Of a stretch of 64,000 bases of DNA, positions 8,576 to 17,110 are shown one piece after another. The position numbers were made by a program, and so were the translations under genes. Position 1 is the first letter of the stretch; each line of letters starts with the position of its first letter. Origin of the DNA: Comamonadaceae bacterium UBA2121 (GTDB lineage: Bacteria > Pseudomonadota > Gammaproteobacteria > Burkholderiales > Burkholderiaceae_C); assembly GCA_002331385.1 (NCBI GenBank), contig DCYB01000010.1:62001-126000 (forward strand), given 5' to 3'. The notes under the pieces are model-generated. The model was given only the letters and a program-made list of their open reading frames with translations. It was not told the origin of the DNA and did no database searches.

Positions 8576-9835
8576 ATGCGTCGAGAACTTCTGGTGCCCA
8601 AGCTCGGCCTGACGATGACAGAGGGCGTGCTCGTGGAATGGATGGTGCGTCCCGGTGAGGCTTTCACAGTCGATCAGGGTTTGTTCGTCATCGAGTCGGA
8701 AAAGGCCGCCAACGAGATCGGTGCCGAGGCCGATGGCGTCCTGTTGGAAGTGACTGCGCAGGCCGGAGAGACGCTGCCATGTGGAACCGTGGTCGGCTAC
8801 TGGGACGATGGCCTGGCGGGCGACGCGCCTCCCGCATCGCAGACCACGCCGGCGGCGCCTGCCCCGGCGACGACCGCATCTTCAGCGGATGAAACGCCGG
8901 CGCGGGCGCTGTCGTCTGCCAGCGCCACGCGCACGCCGGTCACGCCACTGGCGCGTCGTCTGGCGGGACAACATGCTGTGGAGTTGGGCACAGTCACCGG
9001 ATCGGGCCCACGGGGGCGCATTCGTGCGCGGGATGTGCTGGCGGTCGCCATCCAGGCAACGCGCGCAACGCATTCAACGCATGCAACCCATACCGAGCGG
9101 CAGCCGGCTGAAGAGGTCCGCGCGAGTGCGCAGACGACGCCGTTGGCTGCAGGGAGTCTGCGTGCGCCTACCAACCTCGAGCGCACCGTGGCGCAGCGAT
9201 TGACCGCTGCGAAGCAGCAGGTGCCGCACTTCTATCTGTCTGTGGAAGCCGAGATGAGCGCGGTGATGGCCCTGCGTGCGCAGATCAACGCAGCGCAGAC
9301 GCGCTGCAAGCTCACGCTCAATCACTTCATTCTGGCGGCGGTGGGGCAGGCCCTGCAGGCCATGCCAGAGGTGAATCGTGTCTGGACCGACGAAGGCATC
9401 TGGAGCCTCTCCCAGTCCGACGTGGGGGTTGCCGTGAACACCGACAAGGGCTTGCTGGTGCCTATCTTGCGCAATGCGGGCGCATTGTCGCTGGGCGGTA
9501 TCGCGGAGCAGACAGGGGCGCTGATTACGCGAGCGCAGGCTGGTCGTCTCGCTGCAACAGACATGCAGGGCGGCGCCATCACCGTCTCCAACGCGGGTAT
9601 GCATGACGTGACGTATATGGCGTCGATCATCAATCCCGGTCAGTCGATGATTCTTGGCGTGGGCAGCGTGCGCGAGGTGTTCCGCCCCAACAAGAAGGGC
9701 AAGCCCGTGATCCGCCGCGAGATGGGCATGGTGCTGTCGGCCGATCACCGCGTTCTGGATGGTGTGAGCGGTCTGCAATTCCTCAAGCGGGTGGTGGCGG
9801 CTCTTGAGCAGCCCATGGGCCTGCTCGCTGCGTGA
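8576..9835 (+). CDS. Dihydrolipoyl acyltransferase E2
   Basis: A 419-aa E2. One N-terminal lipoyl domain (residues about 1-80) has its lipoylated Lys in ESEKAANE. Then come an Ala/Pro/Thr linker, an E3/E1-binding domain (TPLARRLAGQ...GSGPRGRI), a second linker with a Thr-His repeat (ATHSTHATHT), and the catalytic domain ending in DHRVLDG. It starts 3 nt after the hydratase stop. It transfers the acyl group from E1 to CoA. The complete E1-E2-E3 set indicates a dedicated complex, not the housekeeping pyruvate dehydrogenase. Confidence 0.93.
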   Translation: MRRELLVPKLGLTMTEGVLVEWMVRPGEAFTVDQGLFVIESEKAANEIGAEADGVLLEVTAQAGETLPCGTVVGYWDDGLAGDAPPASQTTPAAPAPATTASSADETPARALSSASATRTPVTPLARRLAGQHAVELGTVTGSGPRGRIRARDVLAVAIQATRATHSTHATHTERQPAEEVRASAQTTPLAAGSLRAPTNLERTVAQRLTAAKQQVPHFYLSVEAEMSAVMALRAQINAAQTRCKLTLNHFILAAVGQALQAMPEVNRVWTDEGIWSLSQSDVGVAVNTDKGLLVPILRNAGALSLGGIAEQTGALITRAQAGRLAATDMQGGAITVSNAGMHDVTYMASIINPGQSMILGVGSVREVFRPNKKGKPVIRREMGMVLSADHRVLDGVSGLQFLKRVVAALEQPMGLLAA

Positions 9836-9848
9836 AAGGGGTGATGCC

Positions 9849-11255
9849 ATGAGTTCAGCCCAATCGCAGGCATTCGACGTCGTCATCATTGGTGGTGGCC
9901 CTGGCGGCTATGTGGCAGCGCTGCGCGCCGCGCAGTTGAAGCTGCGCACGGCTTTGGTGGAGCGCGAAAACCTGGGCGGTATCTGCCTGAATTGGGGATG
10001 CATTCCTACGAAAGCTTTGCTGCATTCGGCCGACACGCTGCGGCGCATCCGGCATGCAGGCGCGCTGGGCATCACGGTGTCGGAACCGCAGGTGGATTTC
10101 GACAAGGTGATGGCGCGCTCACGTCAGGTGTCGCAACGCTTGAATCGCGGTGTCACGCATCTGCTCCGGAAAGCCGGTGTCACCGTGTTCATGGGGACCG
10201 CGCACATTCCAGAAGCAGGGCAGGTCGCCATCTCGGAGGCGGGCGGAGCGGTCACGCAGGTACAGGCGCGCAACACCGTCCTTGCGACGGGTGCGCGCGC
10301 CAGAGAGTTGCCGGCGCTGGCGTTCGATGGCGAGCACGTCTGGGGCTATCGCGACGCGCTCGCAGCCAAAGCGCTGCCTTCGTCCTTGATCGTGGTGGGG
10401 GCAGGCGCGATCGGCATGGAGTTCGCCAGCTTTTACGCCACGTTGGGCACACAGGTGACGGTGGTAGAGGCGGCGCCTTGCGTACTGCCTGCGAGCGACG
10501 CCCAAGTCAGTGCCTTTGTGCAGGAAGCCATGACAAAGGATGGCATCCGCTTTCTGACCGGCGCAAGTGTGCACAAGGGCGCTGTGGATGGAGACGGAGT
10601 GCGCCTGTCGGTGGCGCAGGGCGGTAGCACGCAGACGCTGCATGCCGAGCGCGTGTTGGTGGCCATCGGGCTGGTGGGCAATGTGGAAGGTCTCGGCCTG
10701 GACAACACACGTGTAGTGCTCGACAAGGGGCTGATCGAAGTGGGCGACTGGGGCGCTACTGCGCAGCCCGGCGTGTTTGCCATTGGCGATGTGACCGGTG
10801 CCCCGATGTTGGCGCACAAGGCAAGCCACGAAGGCCTGGCGTGTATCGAGCACATTGCGGGCCTGCGCAGTGGCACACAGCATCGCAGTCCGATCCCCGC
10901 GTGTGTGTACAGCCATCCACAGAGCGCGAGTGTCGGCCTGACGGAGGCGCAGGCACGCGCGCGCTCCAGCGACATACGCGTCGGCTTTTTCCCACTGGAA
11001 GGCAACGGCAAGGCGATCGCAATTGATGAGGCCTCGGGCTTCATCAAAACAGTATTCGATGCGGCGACGGGGGAGTTGTTGGGTGCTCATCTGGTCGGCC
11101 CCGAGGCCACGGAACTGGTGCATGGCTACACCATCGCCAGCACGCTGGAGGCCACGGAGGCAGAGCTGATGGAAACGGTTTTTCCGCACCCGACCTTGAG
11201 CGAGTCCCTGCACGAAGCGGTGCTGGCCGCCTATGGACGGGCGCTGCATATCTGA
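9849..11255 (+). CDS. lpdA: Dihydrolipoyl dehydrogenase E3
   Basis: A 468-aa flavoprotein disulfide reductase. The FAD motif GGGPGGYVAALRA is at the N-terminus and the redox disulfide is GGICLNWGCIPTKA. The NAD-binding GAGAIGMEFA and the C-terminal HPTLSE segment with its conserved His are also present. It reoxidises the lipoyl group of the E2 encoded just upstream. Start ATG 9849 follows AAAGGGGTGA, and the encoded N-terminus reaches the FAD motif in about 12 residues, as usual. Confidence 0.93.
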   Translation: MSSAQSQAFDVVIIGGGPGGYVAALRAAQLKLRTALVERENLGGICLNWGCIPTKALLHSADTLRRIRHAGALGITVSEPQVDFDKVMARSRQVSQRLNRGVTHLLRKAGVTVFMGTAHIPEAGQVAISEAGGAVTQVQARNTVLATGARARELPALAFDGEHVWGYRDALAAKALPSSLIVVGAGAIGMEFASFYATLGTQVTVVEAAPCVLPASDAQVSAFVQEAMTKDGIRFLTGASVHKGAVDGDGVRLSVAQGGSTQTLHAERVLVAIGLVGNVEGLGLDNTRVVLDKGLIEVGDWGATAQPGVFAIGDVTGAPMLAHKASHEGLACIEHIAGLRSGTQHRSPIPACVYSHPQSASVGLTEAQARARSSDIRVGFFPLEGNGKAIAIDEASGFIKTVFDAATGELLGAHLVGPEATELVHGYTIASTLEATEAELMETVFPHPTLSESLHEAVLAAYGRALHI

Positions 11256-11298
11256 TGCGGCCCAGGCAATTTCATTCAGGAAACCAAGGAGACAAGAC

Positions 11299-12273
11299 AT
11301 GACAGTGATTCACAAAACAATGACTCTGGTGGCAGCGGCAGTTGCTTTGGCGGGCTCCGTGGCGCACGCGCAGGACATTCCTGCCAACAAGCAGATGCGC
11401 ATCATCGTGCCGTATTCTGCAGGCGGCACATCAGACATTCTTGGGCGCAAGTTGGCCCAGCAATTGGGCGAGCGGATGGGCCGCCAGGTGATTGTGGAAA
11501 ACAAGGCCGGTGCCGGCGGGGCGATTGGCACGGAGGCCACCGTACGGGCCGATGCCGATGGCACCACCCTCTTGCTGCACAGCGGCGCCATTGCAACGGA
11601 GCCCGCCATCAAGGCCAAGTTGCCGTATGACGTGACGCGCGATCTGGCTGCAGTGACCACCGTGGTGCGCGGGCCCTTTGCGCTGGTGGTGAGCAACGAA
11701 CTGCCAGTCAAGTCGGTGCCCGAGCTGCTGGCATATGCCAAGGCCCATCCCGGCAAGGTGAACTTCGGCACGCCGGGCATGGGAACGTCCGTGCACTTCG
11801 CTTCCGAGTATTTCAAGACCATGGCGAAGGTGCCGCTGACGCACGTGCCATACAAGGGCGCCAGTGCCGCGCTCACGGCCTTGATGGGTAACGAAATCCA
11901 GATGGTGATCGACCCGCTCTCGACCGCGAAGAAGTATGCGGAAAGCGGAAAGATGCGTGCGCTGGCGGTCACCACGGCGCAGCGCACTGATCTGTGGTCG
12001 GGCATGCCTACGGTGGCAGAAAGCGGTATTCCCGGCTTCGACACGGCGGTCTGGTATGGCATGTATGTGCCCGCCAAGACGCCTGCAGCGACCGTGGAAA
12101 AGCTCAACAAGGACATCGTGGCGATCCTGCAATCGGACGAGATGCGCAAGTGGCTCAGTCAGGAAGGGCTGGAGCCCGTGGCCGATACCCCAGCCCAGTC
12201 GCAGGCATTCTTGCGCAAGGACATCGAGCGCTGGAAGACGCTGGCCAAGACCGCAGGCATCCAACCCGAGTGA
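11299..12273 (+). CDS. Bug/TctC tripartite tricarboxylate transporter receptor
   Basis: A 324-aa periplasmic binding protein of the Bug family. A signal peptide (to about AHAQ at residue 24) precedes the typical IIVPYSAGGTSD, VENKAGAGGAIG and HVPYKG motifs. It probably captures the cluster's carboxylic-acid substrate. No TctA/TctB membrane genes lie nearby, which is common for Bug proteins in Burkholderiales. ATG 11299 is preceded by AAGGAGACAA. It lies between E3 and the second acyl-CoA dehydrogenase in the same direction. Confidence 0.92.
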   Translation: MTVIHKTMTLVAAAVALAGSVAHAQDIPANKQMRIIVPYSAGGTSDILGRKLAQQLGERMGRQVIVENKAGAGGAIGTEATVRADADGTTLLLHSGAIATEPAIKAKLPYDVTRDLAAVTTVVRGPFALVVSNELPVKSVPELLAYAKAHPGKVNFGTPGMGTSVHFASEYFKTMAKVPLTHVPYKGASAALTALMGNEIQMVIDPLSTAKKYAESGKMRALAVTTAQRTDLWSGMPTVAESGIPGFDTAVWYGMYVPAKTPAATVEKLNKDIVAILQSDEMRKWLSQEGLEPVADTPAQSQAFLRKDIERWKTLAKTAGIQPE

Positions 12274-12333
12274 GCATCCGCTGCATCGCAGCATCCCCTT
12301 TTTCATCCCTGAACACATCAGGAGAGTCGCACC

Positions 12334-13506
12334 ATGGATTTCCGACTGAACGACGAACAACGCATGATGATCGAGACAGCGCGCCAGATCGGCGAAAGCT
12401 TCGGTCTCGAGTACTGGCGTGAACACGATGCCAGAAAGGCCTTTCCCTCCGAGTACTGGAAGGCGGTTTGCGATGCAGGCTTGTGCGGCGTTGCGCTGCC
12501 CGAGGAACATGGCGGCAGCGGTCTTGGCATGATGGAGATGGCGTTGATCGTGGAGGCCCTGGCGGCGACCGGCGGTGGCTCCACGGTGGGCCAACTTTTC
12601 ATGATCAACCCGATCTTTGGTGGTGTGTCGATCTCGCGTTTCGGCAACGAGCAGATGAAAAAGGAATTGCTCCCCAGGATCATCAACGGCGAGATGAACT
12701 TCTGCATGGCGCTGACCGAGCCGGACGCGGGAACCAATACGCTGGAGATCAAATCTTTTGCCAGCGAAGAGGGTGATGGCTGGCGTTTGAATGGCCAGAA
12801 GATCTGGATCACTGGCGTCGAATCTGCAGACAAGATGCTGGTGATCGCACGCACCAGGAAGTTGCAGGATGCCAGCTCACGCACCGATGGCCTCACGATG
12901 TTCATGATCGACGTGAAGCGCGAAGGTTTGTCACACACGCCGATCGACAAACTGGGCACTTGCACGCTCGACTCCAGTAGCGTGTTTTTCGACAACGTGC
13001 GCATCGAGCCGCATGAACTGATCGGCACCTTGCACAAGGGCTGGCGCGAGCTGCTGGATGTGCTGAACACCGAACGCATGGTGACGACGGCGGGTCTGGT
13101 GGGGACGGGTGAACTGGCCATCAGGCTGGCGGTGGACTATGCCAATGACCGCAAGGTTTTTGGCGACAGGCCGATCAGCGCCTACCAGGGCTTGCAGTTT
13201 CCATTGGCCCAGTGCCATGTCGAGGTCGAATCGGCACGCCTGCTCAACTACAAGGCTGCGACCAATTTCGATATGAACCTGCCCTACAGCAACGAGGCCA
13301 ACGCTGCCAAACTCATCGCCGCGCAAGCGGTGGCCAGGGCCACGGAACGCGCGATGCAGACCATGGGCGGCATGGGCTATGCGAAGGAGTTTCACGTCGA
13401 ACGACTCTGGCGTGACTGCCGCTTGTTCCGCTTTGCGCCTGTCTCGGAAGAAATGTTGCTGAACTACGTGGCCAATCATGAATTGAAGATGCCCAAGGGC
13501 TACTGA
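12334..13506 (+). CDS. Acyl-CoA dehydrogenase (isovaleryl-type catalytic Glu position)
   Basis: A 390-aa FAD enzyme. It differs from the first dehydrogenase in the cluster: its C-terminus has RFAPVSEEML where the usual YEGTSxIQR would be, so the common catalytic Glu is absent there. Helix G instead reads VLNTERMVTTAG, placing Glu247 where isovaleryl- and long-chain-type enzymes keep theirs. It should therefore be active, with a different substrate preference, perhaps branched or cyclic acyl-CoA. It follows the Bug gene by 60 nt and is followed by the ligase gene. Confidence 0.9.
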   Translation: MDFRLNDEQRMMIETARQIGESFGLEYWREHDARKAFPSEYWKAVCDAGLCGVALPEEHGGSGLGMMEMALIVEALAATGGGSTVGQLFMINPIFGGVSISRFGNEQMKKELLPRIINGEMNFCMALTEPDAGTNTLEIKSFASEEGDGWRLNGQKIWITGVESADKMLVIARTRKLQDASSRTDGLTMFMIDVKREGLSHTPIDKLGTCTLDSSSVFFDNVRIEPHELIGTLHKGWRELLDVLNTERMVTTAGLVGTGELAIRLAVDYANDRKVFGDRPISAYQGLQFPLAQCHVEVESARLLNYKAATNFDMNLPYSNEANAAKLIAAQAVARATERAMQTMGGMGYAKEFHVERLWRDCRLFRFAPVSEEMLLNYVANHELKMPKGY

Positions 13507-13579
13507 GCTGTCCTTGGAGCCATTGGAATGCGGGCGAACGGCTTGCCGTTTGCGGGCCAACACACGAAGGAGACGAATC

Positions 13580-15106
13580 ATGGTGTCAGTGAGTGCCAGC
13601 GTGGCATGGTGGGCGCGCACCGAGCCGCATCGGCTTGCGTTGGTCTATGGGGACCAGCGGTTGTCGTATGCGCAATTGCGCGAGCGCGTGGAGCGCGCGG
13701 CGGCGCTGCTCGCTGCACGGGGCTTGCAGGCGGGCGATGTGGTGGCGCTGCTCATGAAGAACAGTGCGGCGTTCCTGGAGTTGTCACTTGCCATCAGCCA
13801 TGTAGGTGCGGTCTTTCTTCCGATCAACTACCGGCTCGGGCGTGAAGAGGTGGACTACATCGCCGACCACGCGGGAGTGAAGCTCCTTTTCGTGGACGAG
13901 GAGTTGCAGGGGTCTGTGCCGGATGGTTTGGCGCATATGGTGGTGGATGCGGAAGCGCAGGGGAACAGCGCAAGGCTGGCCGCCGATGCGAGTGCAGATG
14001 TGAGTGCAGATGCACGTGCAGCTGCGCCACCCGCGCACCCATCCACGCCGGATGATCTGTACCGCCTGATGTACACCAGCGGCACGACGGACCGCCCCAA
14101 GGGCGTCACGCATACCTACGGCAACATGGCCTGGAAGTGCATGGACCACATCACCGCGTTGGATCTTCACAAGGATGACCGGCTGCTGGTGGTGGGGCCG
14201 CTGTACCACGTGGGGGCGTTCGATTTGCCCGGCGTCGCGCTCTGGTTGGTGGGCGGCGCGCTGGTATTGGAGCGAGACTTCGACGCCACGCGTACCCTGT
14301 CCCTGATCGCGCAGGAAAAGATAACGGGCGCGTGGATGGCCCCGGTGATGCTCAATCGTTGTCTGGACGTGGCGGAGCTGGTGCGCTTTGATGTATCGAG
14401 CTTCCGGTGGCTGGTCGGTGGAGGAGAGCGCACGCCGGAAGAGCGTATCCGCGCATTCACCGGGCTGTTCACCCGGGCGCGCTATGTGGATGCCTACGGT
14501 CTCACGGAAACCTGCTCGGGCGATACGATGATGCCGGCAGGGTTTGAGATCGCAAAAATCGGCTCGACTGGCCGCGCACTGGCACATGTTGAACTGGCCA
14601 TATTGAATGATGCCGGAGATGCGTTACCGGCGGGCGAACACGGGGAAGTGTGTCTGCGTGGCCCCAAAGTGACCCGGGGTTATTGGCGCGATGAGGCGAA
14701 GACACGCGCGAGCTTTTGGGGGGACTGGTTCCGCTCGGGTGATGTGGGGTATCTGGATGCCGATGGCTTCCTGTTCCTCACCGATCGCAAAAAGGACATG
14801 ATCATCAGCGGCGGGGAGAACATCGCGTCTTCGGAGGTGGAGCGTGTAGTCTACGAGTTGCCGCAGATCGCCGAGGCGGCTGCCATCGGACTGCCGGACG
14901 CGCAATGGGGCGAATGCGTGACGGTGGCTGCCGTGTTGAAGCCAGGAGAATCACTTACCCTGGAAGAGTTGCGGGCGCATTGTCACGGCAAGCTGGGCGG
15001 TTTCAAGACGCCCAAGCGCCTCGTGCTGTGCGATGCATTGCCGCGCAATCCATCCGGCAAGGTGCTCAAGCGCGAGTTGCGCCTGCAGTTGGCGGCGGAG
15101 CACTGA
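13580..15106 (+). CDS. AMP-forming acyl-CoA ligase
   Basis: A 508-aa ANL-superfamily ligase making acyl-CoA via an acyl-adenylate. Motifs in order are YTSGTTDRPKGV (P-loop-like A3), YGLTETCSGD (A5), DWFRSGD and DRKKDMIISGGENI (A7-A8), and the catalytic Lys in NPSGKVLKR near the C-terminus. ATG 13580 was chosen for its GAAGGAGA site; an upstream ATG at 13514 would add a basic tail unlike the family. A short tandem repeat encodes the linker DASADVSADARAAA before the P-loop. It is the second ligase of the cluster and mechanistically distinct from the ADP-forming one at the left edge. Confidence 0.92.
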   Translation: MVSVSASVAWWARTEPHRLALVYGDQRLSYAQLRERVERAAALLAARGLQAGDVVALLMKNSAAFLELSLAISHVGAVFLPINYRLGREEVDYIADHAGVKLLFVDEELQGSVPDGLAHMVVDAEAQGNSARLAADASADVSADARAAAPPAHPSTPDDLYRLMYTSGTTDRPKGVTHTYGNMAWKCMDHITALDLHKDDRLLVVGPLYHVGAFDLPGVALWLVGGALVLERDFDATRTLSLIAQEKITGAWMAPVMLNRCLDVAELVRFDVSSFRWLVGGGERTPEERIRAFTGLFTRARYVDAYGLTETCSGDTMMPAGFEIAKIGSTGRALAHVELAILNDAGDALPAGEHGEVCLRGPKVTRGYWRDEAKTRASFWGDWFRSGDVGYLDADGFLFLTDRKKDMIISGGENIASSEVERVVYELPQIAEAAAIGLPDAQWGECVTVAAVLKPGESLTLEELRAHCHGKLGGFKTPKRLVLCDALPRNPSGKVLKRELRLQLAAEH

Positions 15107-15117
15107 AAGCTGGCGCA

Positions 15118-15146
15118 CCGCGTCCTGGGGCATGGGACGGACGCGG
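15118..15146. terminator. Hairpin after the ligase gene, possible terminator
   Basis: CCGCGTCC (15118-15125) pairs perfectly with GGACGCGG (15139-15146) around a 13-nt loop, 11 nt after the last gene of the catabolic operon. No T-run follows, so this is a weak intrinsic terminator at best. Confidence 0.35.
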
Positions 15147-15226
15147 CTATGTATATCCGACAGGCCAACGCCTGACGGTTGAAGTCGCTCACAGTGCCAT
15201 CGAAATGGTCTTTTCATCGCCAGAGG

Positions 15227-16425
15227 TCACCCACACGCCCGTTGCGGTGAAGTTGTCATTGGCACCGCTTGACGGGCCGCGTGATGCAGCGCCACGCTTT
15301 CGCTGACGATCGATGCGAGTGGATCGTCCAGCGAGTTCAGTGCTGGTGCGCCGCCGGCAGACTCCTGCTCGAAAGGCGCGTTGCCGCCGAATTGCGCATC
15401 TTGCAATGCACGCGGCGCCCGGAAATAGGAGCCCAGTTCCGACGTGTGATCACGTTGCACCTGCCCTTGGCGATCGCTGTCGCCAAAGAGTGCGTCTGTG
15501 TTGAGTTCACCCGTCACACCTGCGCTGGAGAAAATGTCCAACGGGTCCAGCTTGGTCGATGCGTCCATGAAGGATTGGTGGCGCGCATCCTGCAGCGGAT
15601 CGCGCGTCATCCACTCGATGGATCCTTCTGTCGGCTGGAAAATTGCATCCAGCGAACGTTCGGGAAACATGTCCTTGACGTTGCCAGCCTGAGCCAGGTG
15701 CGTCAGGGGATCGTCGCACGTTGCGATGTGCCACGCCACCAAACGCCATGGGATTGAAGTCGCCCGGTATCACATGGGAATGGGTTGACGCGAAGGGCGC
15801 GACCGGCGCGGACGACAGTTGCGCATCCAGCGGTGCCCCCATGAGATCTGCAAAGGGGTCGCTCTGGCTACGGAAAGTCGTGGCGGCCTGGGGCACTCGC
15901 GCGGCGGCAACCGGCGAGGCAAAGAGGTCGTTCGGGAAGTCGCCCAACGGTGCCGCGCTTTCTGCGGCAGGTTCGTTGACAGCTGGCAGTTGCTGTGGTT
16001 GCTCCACGGGCGCCCCGAGCAAGTCGTCGAACGGCCCCTTCGACAACGTCGCCGGGCTGCCCTGTTCGTGCATTGGCATGTCTTGCAATGGCGGCAGTGG
16101 CTGAGCCGCGGCGGGCACCAAGGCAGGCGCAAGGATCGGCTCCGCTATTGGAGCTTCCATCGGGGCAATACCTGACGCAGCCATCGACGCAGCCATCGGT
16201 GCGGGCGGTTGCATCTGGCTGGAGACATCGACACTGGCGCGTGTGTCGGCTGGCACGTGGGCGGTGCCGGGCGCCATGGGGGCTGCGGAAGTGGTGGCGT
16301 CAGCAGGCTGCACCGCGATGACGTAGTTACCCGTGCGCCATTCCTCTTGTCCGTTGATCAGTGATCGTTCGCCCGGCGCGAGTTCCTTGCCATTCACATA
16401 GATCGGATTGGAGGTGCTTGCGTTG
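15227..16425 (-). pseudogene. Remnant of T6SS-associated FHA-domain protein
   Basis: The minus strand encodes the tail of an FHA domain (NPIYVNGKELAPGERSLING, with EEWRTGNYVIAV after it) followed by a long Pro/Ala/Met-rich linker, as in T6SS FHA scaffold proteins. The reading frame shifts near 15715: the frame ending in DFNPMAFGGVAHR continues in another frame as DDPLTHLAQAGNVKDMFPE and on to 15227. The N-terminal FHA strands are absent because upstream sequence is replaced at about 16425 by an oppositely oriented lipase fragment. An apparent 522-codon frame spanning the junction (15507-17075) is chimeric. A short in-frame segment beyond the stop (to about 15195) resembles a protein C-terminus I could not identify. 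Confidence 0.7.
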
Positions 16426-17105
16426 AGAAGAATGGACTCAAGCCAACCGACCTGAAATTTGGGACGCAGAGGTATGAACCAGACCCGGCCGTCTTCGGGC
16501 CTGACGCCAAGTCGGTCGTGGCGTTCCGCGGAACCAGGATGACTGAGACGGAGGACTGGAAGAACAATTTCCAGCAAGGGGTCGGAATGCACTCGGACTA
16601 TTACGAGAACGCGGTGGGGATTGGCAACGCGGTGGGTAAGTCCGGTGCCGCGGTCGACTTTACCGGGCATTCGTTGGGAGGCGGAACAGCAACTGCGGCT
16701 TCCCGTGCGAGTGGACAGCCCGCAACGACTTTCAATGCGGCGGGACTGCGTGATGGAACGGTCGCCAAATACGGCGGCACCGTGCATGTGCCCAGTACGG
16801 AAAACATCAATGCTTAGCGCATAAGCGCAGACGTGTTGACGGGTGCACAAGAGCAAAATGTCGGTGGTACGGTGGGCGCTGTGGCGATCGGAGGGAGGGT
16901 TGCAGGCGCTCCTGGAGCGGTGGTGGCCGGACTTGGAAAAGTCGGACTCGCTGCTGCCATGCCAGTTGCCGTGGGGGTTCCCCATTCGCTTCCGGGCGCC
17001 GGCAGTCCCATTGCGCGACACGACATCGAACAGTCGGTCAGCGCCCTGAATAACGCTACGGCAGAGAGTCTGCAAAAGATGAACTCTGCGCTACCTGGAA
17101 ACTGA
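16425..17105 (+). pseudogene. Remnant of lipase-type T6SS effector with in-frame amber codon
   Basis: In one plus-strand frame I read VEKNGLKPTDLKFG, then AVFGPDAKSVVAFRGT, then the lipase nucleophile elbow GHSLGGGTA, as in Tle-like phospholipase effectors. The 5' part is missing where it abuts the FHA remnant. TAG at 16815-16817 interrupts ENINA*RISADVLTGAQEQ, and the same frame stays open on both sides to TGA 17103-17105, so a single TAC-to-TAG change would explain the break. The ankyrin gene, typical immunity for such lipases, starts 5 nt later. The product is presumably inactive. Confidence 0.75.
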
Positions 17106-17110
17106 GTCTC

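Noticed and set aside
15507..17075. 522-codon minus-strand open frame as one gene
   Set aside because: Its first half is the antisense of the lipase remnant and its second half is the FHA remnant; the junction at about 16425 makes it chimeric.
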